From Ignavibacteriota bacterium (GTDB lineage Bacteria; Bacteroidota; Ignavibacteria; Tepidaquicellales; Tepidaquicellaceae), in assembly GCA_003135995.1 (NCBI GenBank), contig PNBM01000174.1:1-13215 (forward strand): a stretch of 13,215 bases of DNA, read 5' to 3'. The translations under genes were made by a program, and so were the position numbers. How positions within the stretch are numbered: the stretch's first letter is position 1; every line of letters starts with the position of its first letter. The notes below the pieces were generated by a model. That model saw nothing but the letters and a program-made list of their open reading frames with translations, ran no database searches and had not been told where the DNA came from. Below are positions 6,478 through 13,215 of this stretch, piece by piece.

Positions 6478-7995
6478 GTGACAGATTCTTTTATTAATTC
6501 ATTAAAAGTCGAAGACAGACCCGATACAAAAGCCAAAGAGATTCGTGAAGAAGATAATAAAGCAAAAGAGATTTGGGAAAGTTTTTTAAAATTATTATCA
6601 CAATCTTTAAAAGAAAGCGAAATTCGCACATGGTTTTCTGTGTTAACTCCTAAGAGTTATATTAACAATGTTCTTACAATCACGGTCCCGGGAAAAGATT
6701 ATTACGGGATGATTGAGAAAAGATATAACAAGCAAATTGTAAGTATAATAGATAGCGGATTACTCGGTGAAAACGGAAAATTAAATTATGAAATAGCACA
6801 GCAAAGTTTATTCGACCAGGATGAAAATCTTCCCTCTTCAAATAAAAGCGAAAATAATAAATCCAATATAACAAGCATCTCGAATCCTTATTCTCCAAAA
6901 ACAAAAGTTTATGATTCATATTACAGGAACATTTCCATAAAAGATTCCGAAGAAAATGAATTCAACTCGAACCTGATGCCGCGATATACTTTCGAAAATC
7001 TTGTAAAGGGAGAAAGCAACGACTTTGCACTTAACACAGCTTACGCTATCACGAATAATTTAGGTAAGATATATAATCCATATTTTCTTTTCGGCGGAGT
7101 CGGACTCGGAAAAACACATATCATACAGGCAATCGGAAATGAAATTCAGAAAAAGTTTCCCGATAAAAGAGTTTATTATACCTCGGCGCCAGATTTTACG
7201 ACTCAATTTACTACCAGCATAGCAAGAGACGGAACGAAGAAACTTGATTCATTTTACAAATCCCTGGACGTCTTAATTCTCGATGACATACAAAACCTCG
7301 AAGGGAAACCCGGAACTCAGGATTTCATTTACCAGATTTTTAACACGCTGTATAATAATAAAAAACATCTTATATTTTCGAGCGATAAACCTATCAGCCA
7401 GGTAAAAAATATCGAAGAAAGATTAATATCGAGATTCCAGTGGGGCATAACTGCAGATATACAGCTTCCGAGCTGGGAAATGAGAGTCGCTATTATTCAG
7501 AAGAAACTTGATGAATGCAAAATAGAACTTTCAGAAGATATAATCCATTATGTAGCGTCAAACGTAAAGGACAGCATCAGAACTATTGAGGGTTGCATCG
7601 CGAGTATGATATCAGAAAGTCTTTTCAGATATAAAAGTGACATAACGCTTGAAATTGCAGAAAATGTAATCAACAGGGTTGTCGGTACCGTAAAGAAAGC
7701 TAAAAACATTTCGATTGAAAATATTATATATACCGTTTCCGAATTTTTTAATTTATCCGAAAACCAGATTCTCTCGCGCAAAAGAACAAAAGAAATTGCA
7801 TACGCCCGTCAGATAGCTATGTACCTTGCAAAAGAATTAACTTCGTTCACTCTTGAATCCATCGGTTTGAACTTTGGCGGCAAAGACCACTCAACCGTAC
7901 TTTATGCCTGTAGCAGCATCAAAGAATCTTTGAAAAAAGATAAAAATCTCGTTCATATTATTCACGACATAAAGGAACAGATAAATAATCTGTGA
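6478..7995 (+). CDS. dnaA: Chromosomal replication initiator protein DnaA
   Basis: Initiator ATPase that binds origin boxes and melts DNA. All four domains are present in 505 residues: domain I (about 30-95, with E-S-E-I-R-T-W-F), a polar linker rich in Ser/Asn (about 105-165), AAA+ domain III and DNA-binding domain IV. Seen motifs: Walker A G-G-V-G-L-G-K-T-H (206-214), Walker B V-L-I-L-D-D-I-Q (265-272), sensor I L-I-F-S-S-D-K-P (298-305), the R-F-Q-W-G arginine-finger region (319-323), sensor II I-R-T-I-E-G (367-372), and the DnaA signature with G-G-K-D-H-S-T-V (467-474). Residues equivalent to E. coli box-contacting Arg399, Arg407, Gln408 and His434 are kept (Arg436, Arg444, Gln445, His471). 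The GTG start follows an in-frame TAA at 6457-6459 and no ATG occurs before domain I. An N-terminal extension of ~28 charged residues precedes domain I. dnaN is not adjacent. Confidence 0.97.
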   Translation: MTDSFINSLKVEDRPDTKAKEIREEDNKAKEIWESFLKLLSQSLKESEIRTWFSVLTPKSYINNVLTITVPGKDYYGMIEKRYNKQIVSIIDSGLLGENGKLNYEIAQQSLFDQDENLPSSNKSENNKSNITSISNPYSPKTKVYDSYYRNISIKDSEENEFNSNLMPRYTFENLVKGESNDFALNTAYAITNNLGKIYNPYFLFGGVGLGKTHIIQAIGNEIQKKFPDKRVYYTSAPDFTTQFTTSIARDGTKKLDSFYKSLDVLILDDIQNLEGKPGTQDFIYQIFNTLYNNKKHLIFSSDKPISQVKNIEERLISRFQWGITADIQLPSWEMRVAIIQKKLDECKIELSEDIIHYVASNVKDSIRTIEGCIASMISESLFRYKSDITLEIAENVINRVVGTVKKAKNISIENIIYTVSEFFNLSENQILSRKRTKEIAYARQIAMYLAKELTSFTLESIGLNFGGKDHSTVLYACSSIKESLKKDKNLVHIIHDIKEQINNL

Positions 7996-8014
7996 AAATA
8001 ATAATTTAATTTAT

Positions 8015-8191
8015 TTAACTAAAATCACTATATCCTCTTAGTCTCTTTATGGGTGTGTTTTTATTTTTTATTCGGAACATCAGCTTATTGCAGTTTTCGC
8101 ATAAAACAGGTTCGTTGTAATTTTCCTGTTTAATAATTATTTTTTCCTGTTTACAAATATTACATTTGTAAGTTAAGAACGAAAGTTTCAT
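8015..8191 (-). CDS. Small zinc-ribbon protein (58 residues)
   Basis: A short ORF read on the minus strand from ATG 8191-8189 to TAA 8017-8015. The product is 58 residues with two knuckles, Y-K-C-N-I-C-K (Cys10, Cys13) and V-L-C-E-N-C-N-K (Cys31, Cys34), spaced 17 residues apart, followed by a basic tail (R-I-K-N-K-N, K-R-L-R-G). This C2-C2 layout is a classic zinc ribbon and the coding call rests on it, because such paired CxxC motifs rarely arise by chance in AT-rich spacer. It ends 19 bp after dnaA, with which it is convergent. No signal peptide. No ribosome binding site stands out, as is usual here. It superficially resembles FmdB-type regulatory zinc ribbons but lacks their other conserved residues, so no family is assigned. 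Possible roles (nucleic-acid or protein binding) are inference. Confidence 0.7.
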   Translation of the reverse strand: MKLSFLTYKCNICKQEKIIIKQENYNEPVLCENCNKLMFRIKNKNTPIKRLRGYSDFS

Positions 8192-8578
8192 TTTTTAATT
8201 TTACTGTTAATTTATATTTTAAGATTTTATTTCAATCTCTTAAATCTTTACAACTACAAAAATAGCAATTAAGTTGTGTATAATTTATTAAATTTTAATC
8301 AAATTTTATAAAAGTTTTATAAAAATTGTTCGTAACTTCCTTATAACTTCTTAATAATTACAATTTATTAACATTTATTTTCATAATTTAATGAAATAAA
8401 TTTATTTATTCTTAATAAGGTTGTTTTTGTTCTTTCTTTTACTAACAACTTACTAATACTAATTTTATCTGTTTTCTTTATTTACTTTAAAATAACAAAA
8501 CAATTCCATATTTTTTAACAATACTAACAACACTACTATATCTACTTAATTTATATAATATAATATATAAGAGAGAAA
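8192..8578. other. AT-rich intergenic region before recN
   Basis: This 387-bp spacer separates the divergent zinc-ribbon gene and recN and must hold both promoters. It carries a near-perfect palindrome at 8303-8325 (ATTTTATAAAA, G, then TTTTATAAAA), a TTATTAACA nonamer at 8365-8373, a one-mismatch copy TTTTTAACA at 8512-8520, and the 10-mer TAACAACTTA (8443-8452), also found upstream of dnaA at 6306-6315. A TATAATATAATATA stretch ends shortly before the recN start and could serve as a -10 region. AAGAGAG just before the ATG is a weak ribosome binding site. No coding ORF was seen. Confidence 0.5.
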
Positions 8579-10300
8579 ATGCTTGAAAAACTTTTTATAA
8601 AAAATTACCTGATAATAAAAGAAGTTGAATTAAACTTCTCAAAAGGATTAAATATACTTACGGGTGAAACCGGTGCGGGGAAAACTATTATTCTCGATGC
8701 ATTGTCTTTGATTCTTGGTGAAAGAGCTGATTATTCCATTATAAGAAAAGAAAATGAAAAACTTATAATCGAAGGGCAGTTTGAATTTAAAGGTAATAAA
8801 AAAGTTTATTCGTTTTTAAAAGAGAAAGATTTGCTGAATTTTCAGAATATAAACGAACTTACCGTCATAATCAGAAGAGAGCTGAATAAAAAAGGATTCA
8901 GCAGGAATTTTATAAACGATACGCCTGTAAATATATCCGACCTTAAGAGTTTTGGGGATTTGATAATAGATATTCATTCTCAAAACGAGCATCAGTCATT
9001 ACTCCGGAAAGAAACTCACAAGGAAATTCTGGATAATTACATTAATAACGAAAAGATTTTCACTGAATACGGAAAAGTTTTTGAAGATTATAAAGAACTG
9101 GCGAAAGAATATGAGAATTTATTAACTAAAAAGGATTCTTTACTCGAGAAAAAAGGATATATAGAGTTTCAGCTTAAAGAAATGAACGATGTGAACCCGC
9201 TGGAAAATGAAGATTCGCTTCTGGAAAATGAATTAAGCAAACTTGAAAACGCCGAGGAAATATCCGTCTCTTTAACAAACTGTTTGTTGAGATTGTATGA
9301 AGGAGATAAAAATGTTATTGCGGAAATTTCAAATTCAATCAAGGAGCTAAAGAAAATAGTAAAGTATGATAATGATCTGATGAAGACAATTGATGAGCTT
9401 GAGTCGTCTTATTTGCAGTTAAAAGACGCATCAGAAACTCTTTCGGGTTACAATAATTCTTTAAATTTTGATGCGCTTAGAATCGAACAAATTAGGGACA
9501 GGCTCGGAGCATTAAATTTCCTGAAAAAGAAATATAAATTAAAAGTTAACGAATTAATTGAAAAAGCAAAAGAATTGACGGAGCAGCTGAATTTAACGGA
9601 AAACTATGATTTTAAAATAGAGGAGCTTTATAAAAAAATTCAAATCAACAAAGAAGAAGTTTACAAAAAAGCTTTTGAGGTTTCAAACGTTCGTAAAAAA
9701 GGAATTAAAGAACTTCAAAAAAATGTAAATTCATTTTTAAAAGAAGTCGGACTTGAATCTGCGGAATTTAAAGTTAATATTTTTACATTAGAAAAAGATT
9801 CTGAAGATTTATTCACGATTAAAAAAGATAAAAAGAATATTTATTTATCACGTGATGGATTCGATGATATAGAATTCCTGATAATTACAAACAAAGGTGA
9901 TGATTTTTCGCCGCTGAGGAAAAGTGCATCCGGAGGAGAAATTTCCAGAATTATGCTTTCCATTAAAGCTTCATTATCCGGAAAAGACAATGTTCCGATA
10001 CTTGTTTTTGACGAAATCGATGCGGGAATAAGCGGACGAATTGCGGGGAAAGTAGGAAAACTTTTAAAACAGCTTTCCACTGCACACCAGATAATTTCAA
10101 TAACACACCTTCCGCAGATTGCAGCATTGAGCGAAAATCATTTATACGTCAGTAAAAAAGAAAACAAAAACGAAACTACAACAGAAATCAAACAATTAAA
10201 CAACGAAGAAAAAATAAACGAAATCGCAAAACTCCTCAGCGGTGAAAAAGTAACCAATGCATCTCTGCAAAGCGCAAAAGAGCTGATTCAGGCAAAATAA
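8579..10300 (+). CDS. recN: DNA repair protein RecN
   Basis: SMC-like ATPase that acts early in double-strand break repair by recombination. At 573 residues it is close to the usual length. The N-terminal lobe starts with the family opening L-x-x-L-x-I-K-N-Y and has Walker A G-E-T-G-A-G-K-T (29-36) and the RecN-typical D-I-H-S-Q-N-E-H-Q-S-L-L (131-142). Two long charged coiled-coil arms follow (about 145-235 and 300-385). The C-terminal lobe has the ABC signature S-A-S-G-G-E (449-454), Walker B I-L-V-F-D-E-I-D-A-G (474-483), and the His switch S-I-T-H-L-P-Q (507-513). The head sequences are complete, with no sign of decay. The ATG start puts the conserved N-terminal strand at residue 1. The next gene begins 36 bp downstream on the same strand and may be co-transcribed, though no shared function is apparent. 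Confidence 0.96.
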   Translation: MLEKLFIKNYLIIKEVELNFSKGLNILTGETGAGKTIILDALSLILGERADYSIIRKENEKLIIEGQFEFKGNKKVYSFLKEKDLLNFQNINELTVIIRRELNKKGFSRNFINDTPVNISDLKSFGDLIIDIHSQNEHQSLLRKETHKEILDNYINNEKIFTEYGKVFEDYKELAKEYENLLTKKDSLLEKKGYIEFQLKEMNDVNPLENEDSLLENELSKLENAEEISVSLTNCLLRLYEGDKNVIAEISNSIKELKKIVKYDNDLMKTIDELESSYLQLKDASETLSGYNNSLNFDALRIEQIRDRLGALNFLKKKYKLKVNELIEKAKELTEQLNLTENYDFKIEELYKKIQINKEEVYKKAFEVSNVRKKGIKELQKNVNSFLKEVGLESAEFKVNIFTLEKDSEDLFTIKKDKKNIYLSRDGFDDIEFLIITNKGDDFSPLRKSASGGEISRIMLSIKASLSGKDNVPILVFDEIDAGISGRIAGKVGKLLKQLSTAHQIISITHLPQIAALSENHLYVSKKENKNETTTEIKQLNNEEKINEIAKLLSGEKVTNASLQSAKELIQAK

Positions 10301-10336
10301 AATAATTATTTTCAGGTTAATTTTGTTTGATTATAT

Positions 10337-11254
10337 ATGTCAGAATTTTCAATATTATTTTCAAAAATGCACAAAATTATTTTAGGCGTAGTTATATCTT
10401 TATTTTTTTCTCAATTGCTTTATACACACGAAAAACAACGGAGTTCGAAATTTATAATTGAAATCAAACTCGACAAAGAAGAATATTTACAGGGAGAGGA
10501 TGTTTATATAACTTTTGTAATTAAAAATAATGGCAGCAAAAGGGATTCTGTAAATAATTATGAAATACAATATTTATGTAATCTTTTGGAGATAAGAGAC
10601 GAAAATAATAAGCTGCCGGAAAAAACAGAATACAAAGATTTAGGAAAAGATGTTATTTATACAACTCTTGACCACGGAGAAACCCTGACTCTGAGTGCAA
10701 ACATAAACGAATACAGAGGATTCAAAGGCTCACAAAATTTCAGATATTTTCCTGCGGGTACATATACGATTGTGAGCATATTTGCCGACTTAAATAATGA
10801 GCCGATACCGGCAAATACGGTTACGTTTAAAGTGACAACTCCCGAAGGAGATGAGTTGAAAGCTTTAAATGACTTTCAATATTTTGACGATTTTTATAAC
10901 AAAAATCCAAAACCAACTGAGGCTGAATTAAAAAAATTGATTGATAAAAGTATAGAGTTTATATATAAATATCCAAAATCGATATATACCACAAGGGTGT
11001 TGTTCTTTTTCCGGTATGAAAGGGAAAGACTAAAATATAAATATGATCAGTCGATGCTCGAAGATATAAAATATTTTACCGATAATAATTTAAAGGATAA
11101 AAACATTTTAAGTTTATTAAGAACAGCAAACAGGCTCGAACTCAAGCTGTACGGAAAAGACGATGCAAAAATTTATTTAAACAATATTAAATTTAAAATT
11201 GACGATACAAAGACGGTTGACGGAATAAATGATTTAATAAAAAGCGATGAATGA
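10337..11254 (+). CDS. Secreted protein with Ig-like domain and helical C-terminus
   Basis: A 305-residue exported protein of unknown function. A hydrophobic run at 14-29 preceded by K-M-H-K marks a signal peptide; there is no lipobox cysteine. If translation starts at Met11 (ATG 10367) instead of Met1, the signal would have a more usual length, so the start is uncertain. Residues about 38-168 form a beta-rich Ig-like domain: L-D-K-E-E-Y-L-Q-G-E-D-V-Y-I-T-F-V-I-K-N-N-G is a typical strand-turn-strand opening, and the F-P-A-G-T-Y-T-I turn near 138-145 closes it. Residues 172-290 are helical, with Y-N-K-N-P and Y-K-Y-P-K-S segments like those of TPR-type repeats. Likely periplasmic or surface, perhaps protein-binding. 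It follows recN by 36 bp and is convergent with the glycosyltransferase gene, with a palindrome between. Confidence 0.8.
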   Translation: MSEFSILFSKMHKIILGVVISLFFSQLLYTHEKQRSSKFIIEIKLDKEEYLQGEDVYITFVIKNNGSKRDSVNNYEIQYLCNLLEIRDENNKLPEKTEYKDLGKDVIYTTLDHGETLTLSANINEYRGFKGSQNFRYFPAGTYTIVSIFADLNNEPIPANTVTFKVTTPEGDELKALNDFQYFDDFYNKNPKPTEAELKKLIDKSIEFIYKYPKSIYTTRVLFFFRYERERLKYKYDQSMLEDIKYFTDNNLKDKNILSLLRTANRLELKLYGKDDAKIYLNNIKFKIDDTKTVDGINDLIKSDE

Positions 11255-11261
11255 TTTTTTC

Positions 11262-11287
11262 CGTTCCCAAAGAGGACTTTGGGAACG
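11262..11287. repeat. GTTCCC-type palindrome between convergent genes
   Basis: A perfect 11-bp stem, CGTTCCCAAAG, with a 4-nt AGGA loop and the exact complement. The core and the trailing GAGG match the element at 2325-2349. A T-run precedes the stem on the plus strand rather than following it, and the minus strand has the mirror fault, so it does not fit a Rho-independent terminator for either neighbour. It could still block transcription or stabilise 3' ends, as REP elements do. Confidence 0.75.
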
Positions 11288-11296
11288 AGGGGAAAT

Positions 11297-12853
11297 TTAA
11301 TAATTTACTCTATACAGATACCATTTATATCCCCAGGATTTTATTTCGTTGGGGCTTTTAAGAAGTGTTAAATTTGAATTTTTAAAATCGATAGAATTAT
11401 CAACAATAAATTTATAATTTATATCCCACAGCAAGAGAAGTTCAATTCCGTCAGATTTTATATAACTCATTAAATTTTTATCTGTTATAGCAAGGTAAGC
11501 GGATTTATTTACAACTCCATCGAGGTTGGTTACTTCAAGCTTGTTTGCAAAATATCCGAGTGCTCCAGTTTGCAAGGCTCCTAATCTTGTACCTTCCTTT
11601 AAATTATTATTTGCCCAAATAGCGATGTCCATATATCCGTCCCGGGTAACTTCCTTCTCAAAAAACAAACGATAAAAACCCGGACGAGTTACATTAACAA
11701 AGAGCATTAATATTATAAGCGACTGAACTAAAGTTCTTTTCAGATTTTCTTGTTCGATAGAAGAAAAAACAGTATCGAGAATAAGTGCTAAAAGTAATAG
11801 TAAAGGCAGGATTAAAGGAAAAAAATATCTTGCGAAATGCCAGTAAGCCGGAATATAAAATGTGTAGGCGCCGAATAATAAGACCATATACACTAATAAT
11901 GATACAGAAGGAAGAGAAAAAGAAGAAAAAAAACGTTGTCTGATTTTACGTTTATTGAGAAAAATTATTAAGAAAAACAATATTATTAAAAATAATACAA
12001 GAAAATAATTGGTAAATATAGAAATAATTGATTTTTGAAATAAAATAAAAATTCTGTTGAATACGTTATAATCCGAGAAATATTGATACGCCTGAAGTCT
12101 TACGGATTTTCCACTAACAGGATAAATATCCCCGGTCTTTGCATACAAATAAATATGCCAGGGTAAAATTATTAATAATAAACCGGAAAGCGAAACGAAG
12201 ATTTTATTTAATATGAAAATGGTTTTTTGCTTTTCCTTAAAAAGTTTAGTTATAAGGAAAATTAATGCGGCAATAATTAAAAAGACATTATCTATCCTTG
12301 CGAGATATGAAAATCCGAGTATAATTCCAACAAAAACATATTTAAAATTTTTTATTTGCGATAAAATAACATTGTTAAATTTAGCAATAAAATAAAAAAC
12401 GAGGCATAAGAAAAAAAACGAAAGGGGAGTTTCGAGTCCATTCAGGGGTGTTCGAATGCACGCGGGTGTAATTACATATAAAAAGGTAACAACGACAGGA
12501 ACAATATCATTTTTACAGAAAAGTTTTATAAGTTTAAAAATAACATATATGGAAAATAAATCCATAAGAGCCAAAATTATCAGGGCAATATATATAGGAG
12601 AAATAATATTATCTTTAATTATTAAATATACTGGCACCATAACCAGTACATATAATGGCTGAAACCCGCTGACCTGTTCTTTTCCGTATTGCAAACCTTT
12701 TCCATCTGCAATATTTTTTGCGATGGTGAGCGAAAGGTATGTGTCATCAACGAGTGTTAATGTGTCGATTTTTTCAATTGGGTAGGTAAGAATGACGATA
12801 TCGAAAGAAATTTTTATTAGCAATAAAATCGCAATACTAAATTTATTTTTCAT
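11297..12853 (-). CDS. GT-C type membrane glycosyltransferase (ArnT/PMT-like)
   Basis: Integral membrane protein of 518 residues with roughly ten to twelve hydrophobic segments and a small soluble C-terminal part (about 400-518). The GT-C hallmark is in the first external loop: V-D-D-T-Y-L-S-L-T-I-A-K-N (35-47), with Asp36-Asp37 as the probable catalytic/metal pair, then N-I-A-D-G-K-G-L and S-G-F-Q-P-L-Y. Further family-like features are N-G-L-E-T-P-L (138-144), L-A-R-I-D-N (184-189), P-W-H-I-Y-L-Y (231-237), and in the tail W-A-N-N-N-L-K-E-G-T followed by G-A-L-G-Y-F and N-L-D-G-V-V-N (443-449). Such enzymes move a sugar from a polyprenyl-phosphate carrier to a protein, lipid or glycan outside the cytoplasm. 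Donor and acceptor cannot be read from the sequence. It ends 42 bp from the convergent Ig-like gene. The ATG start gives a first membrane segment at 5-24. Confidence 0.8.
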   Translation of the reverse strand: MKNKFSIAILLLIKISFDIVILTYPIEKIDTLTLVDDTYLSLTIAKNIADGKGLQYGKEQVSGFQPLYVLVMVPVYLIIKDNIISPIYIALIILALMDLFSIYVIFKLIKLFCKNDIVPVVVTFLYVITPACIRTPLNGLETPLSFFFLCLVFYFIAKFNNVILSQIKNFKYVFVGIILGFSYLARIDNVFLIIAALIFLITKLFKEKQKTIFILNKIFVSLSGLLLIILPWHIYLYAKTGDIYPVSGKSVRLQAYQYFSDYNVFNRIFILFQKSIISIFTNYFLVLFLIILFFLIIFLNKRKIRQRFFSSFSLPSVSLLVYMVLLFGAYTFYIPAYWHFARYFFPLILPLLLLLALILDTVFSSIEQENLKRTLVQSLIILMLFVNVTRPGFYRLFFEKEVTRDGYMDIAIWANNNLKEGTRLGALQTGALGYFANKLEVTNLDGVVNKSAYLAITDKNLMSYIKSDGIELLLLWDINYKFIVDNSIDFKNSNLTLLKSPNEIKSWGYKWYLYRVNY

Positions 12854-13118
12854 ATATCTGTGTTGTAAGCGTCAATTAGGTTATTACGAAATACATGAAT
12901 AAGTAAAATACGAAATTCTAAATCCAAAACAATTTCTAAATTATAATATTAAATAATATAGAATTTAATGCAAGTTCAACTCCTCCGGAGTTTGTTTCTT
13001 ATTTTCCGAAATTATTGCAAATCACAAATAATTTAAAATGTTTATTATAAATTGAACATAAAAATTTATATAACTTTTCTGTTTTTAATTTAACATTTAA
13101 CATTTAACATTGATAGCT
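12854..13118. other. Intergenic region with small hairpin
   Basis: This 265-bp AT-rich spacer lies between two minus-strand genes. It has a 6-bp stem AACTCC/GGAGTT with a TCC loop (12978-12992), G+C-rich against its surroundings. The T-rich side follows on the plus strand, the wrong orientation for the minus-strand gene ending at 13119. An inverted pair AAATTCTA/TAGAATTT (about 12915-12965) flanks AT-rich DNA. No gene seen. Confidence 0.45.
13091..13111. repeat. TAACATT heptamer, three perfect copies
   Basis: Three exact tandem TAACATT units (13091-13097, 13098-13104, 13105-13111), preceded by a partial copy, end 7 bp from the stop codon of the right-edge gene. The 7-bp period matches the arrays near 2231 and 2446. 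Confidence 0.8.
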
Positions 13119-13215
13119 TTATTTAGGAGACGGCATACCCATTGCAGCCCATTCTTCCTTTGACGGACCATAGGAGCCGGGTACTTTTAATCCCGCCTGC
13201 CGCATTAATACGGTC
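13119..13215 (-). CDS. 3' end of a minus-strand gene (partial, 31 residues visible)
   Basis: Read leftward from the window edge, one frame gives 31 residues and a TAA stop at 13121-13119. The visible end includes M-R-Q-A-G-L-K-V-P-G, then G-P-S-K-E-E-W-A-A-M-G-M-P. It looks coding: G+C jumps sharply compared with the spacer beside it, and the residue mix (Gly, Pro, Trp, Met) is unlike translated AT-rich DNA. The start lies outside the window. I do not recognise the family from this fragment. It is on the same strand as the glycosyltransferase gene, 265 bp upstream of it, so an operon is unlikely. Confidence 0.65.
   Translation of the reverse strand, partial: TVLMRQAGLKVPGSYGPSKEEWAAMGMPSPK

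Noticed and set aside
10299..10312. AAAATAATTATTTT palindrome after recN as a terminator
   Set aside because: All A/T, with no G+C stem, and the next gene starts 36 bp from the recN stop; more likely chance in AT-rich DNA.
12213..12662. Two plus-strand ORFs inside the glycosyltransferase gene
   Set aside because: Antisense shadows of a well-supported GT-C membrane protein; no motifs of their own.

Overview
The window is AT-rich DNA from a bacterium that most resembles the Bacteroidota / Ignavibacteriota-Chlorobi group. That placement is inference from several signs: genes without strong Shine-Dalgarno sites, a Bacteroidota-type promoter (TTTG - 20 nt - TATATTTA) before the first gene, methylmalonyl-CoA epimerase, a TlpA-type lipoprotein, heptamer intergenic repeats, and dnaA not followed by dnaN. 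No rRNA, tRNA, CRISPR array or intact mobile element was seen.

Layout, left to right. A lipoprotein thioredoxin (219-1466, minus) is divergent from a small 14-cysteine DUF3795-type protein (1808-2230, plus). Then comes a 250-bp repeat cluster (2231-2480) of TTATTAG heptamers, a GTTCCC-type palindrome, two 37-bp palindromic direct repeats and TTATTTG heptamers. On the minus strand follow methylmalonyl-CoA epimerase (2481-2879), mannose-1-phosphate guanylyltransferase manC (2926-4035) and an unrecognised 626-residue protein with an acidic middle (4073-5953). These three are tightly spaced and are probably one transcription unit read leftward. A 524-bp, very AT-rich, gene-free stretch (5954-6477) separates that unit from dnaA (6478-7995, GTG start). 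It holds palindromes, A-tracts and repeated TTATTAACA nonamers and is the best candidate here for a replication origin and dnaA control region. A 58-codon zinc-ribbon gene (8015-8191, minus) lies convergent to dnaA. After another AT-rich gap come recN (8579-10300) and a secreted Ig-like/helical protein (10337-11254), 36 bp apart. A palindrome of the same family as the one at 2325 lies between that gene and a convergent GT-C type membrane glycosyltransferase (11297-12853, minus). The right edge cuts into the 3' end of another minus-strand gene (13119-13215).

Functionally the window mixes housekeeping (replication initiation, double-strand break repair, propionate/methylmalonyl-CoA metabolism) with cell-envelope work (GDP-mannose supply, a lipid-linked-sugar type transferase, a surface thioredoxin, a secreted Ig-like protein). 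The points most worth a second look are the DnaA-box-like nonamer cluster around dnaA, the small zinc-ribbon gene, the unidentified 626-residue protein, and the set of palindromic and heptameric repeats that supply the stop codons of two genes.
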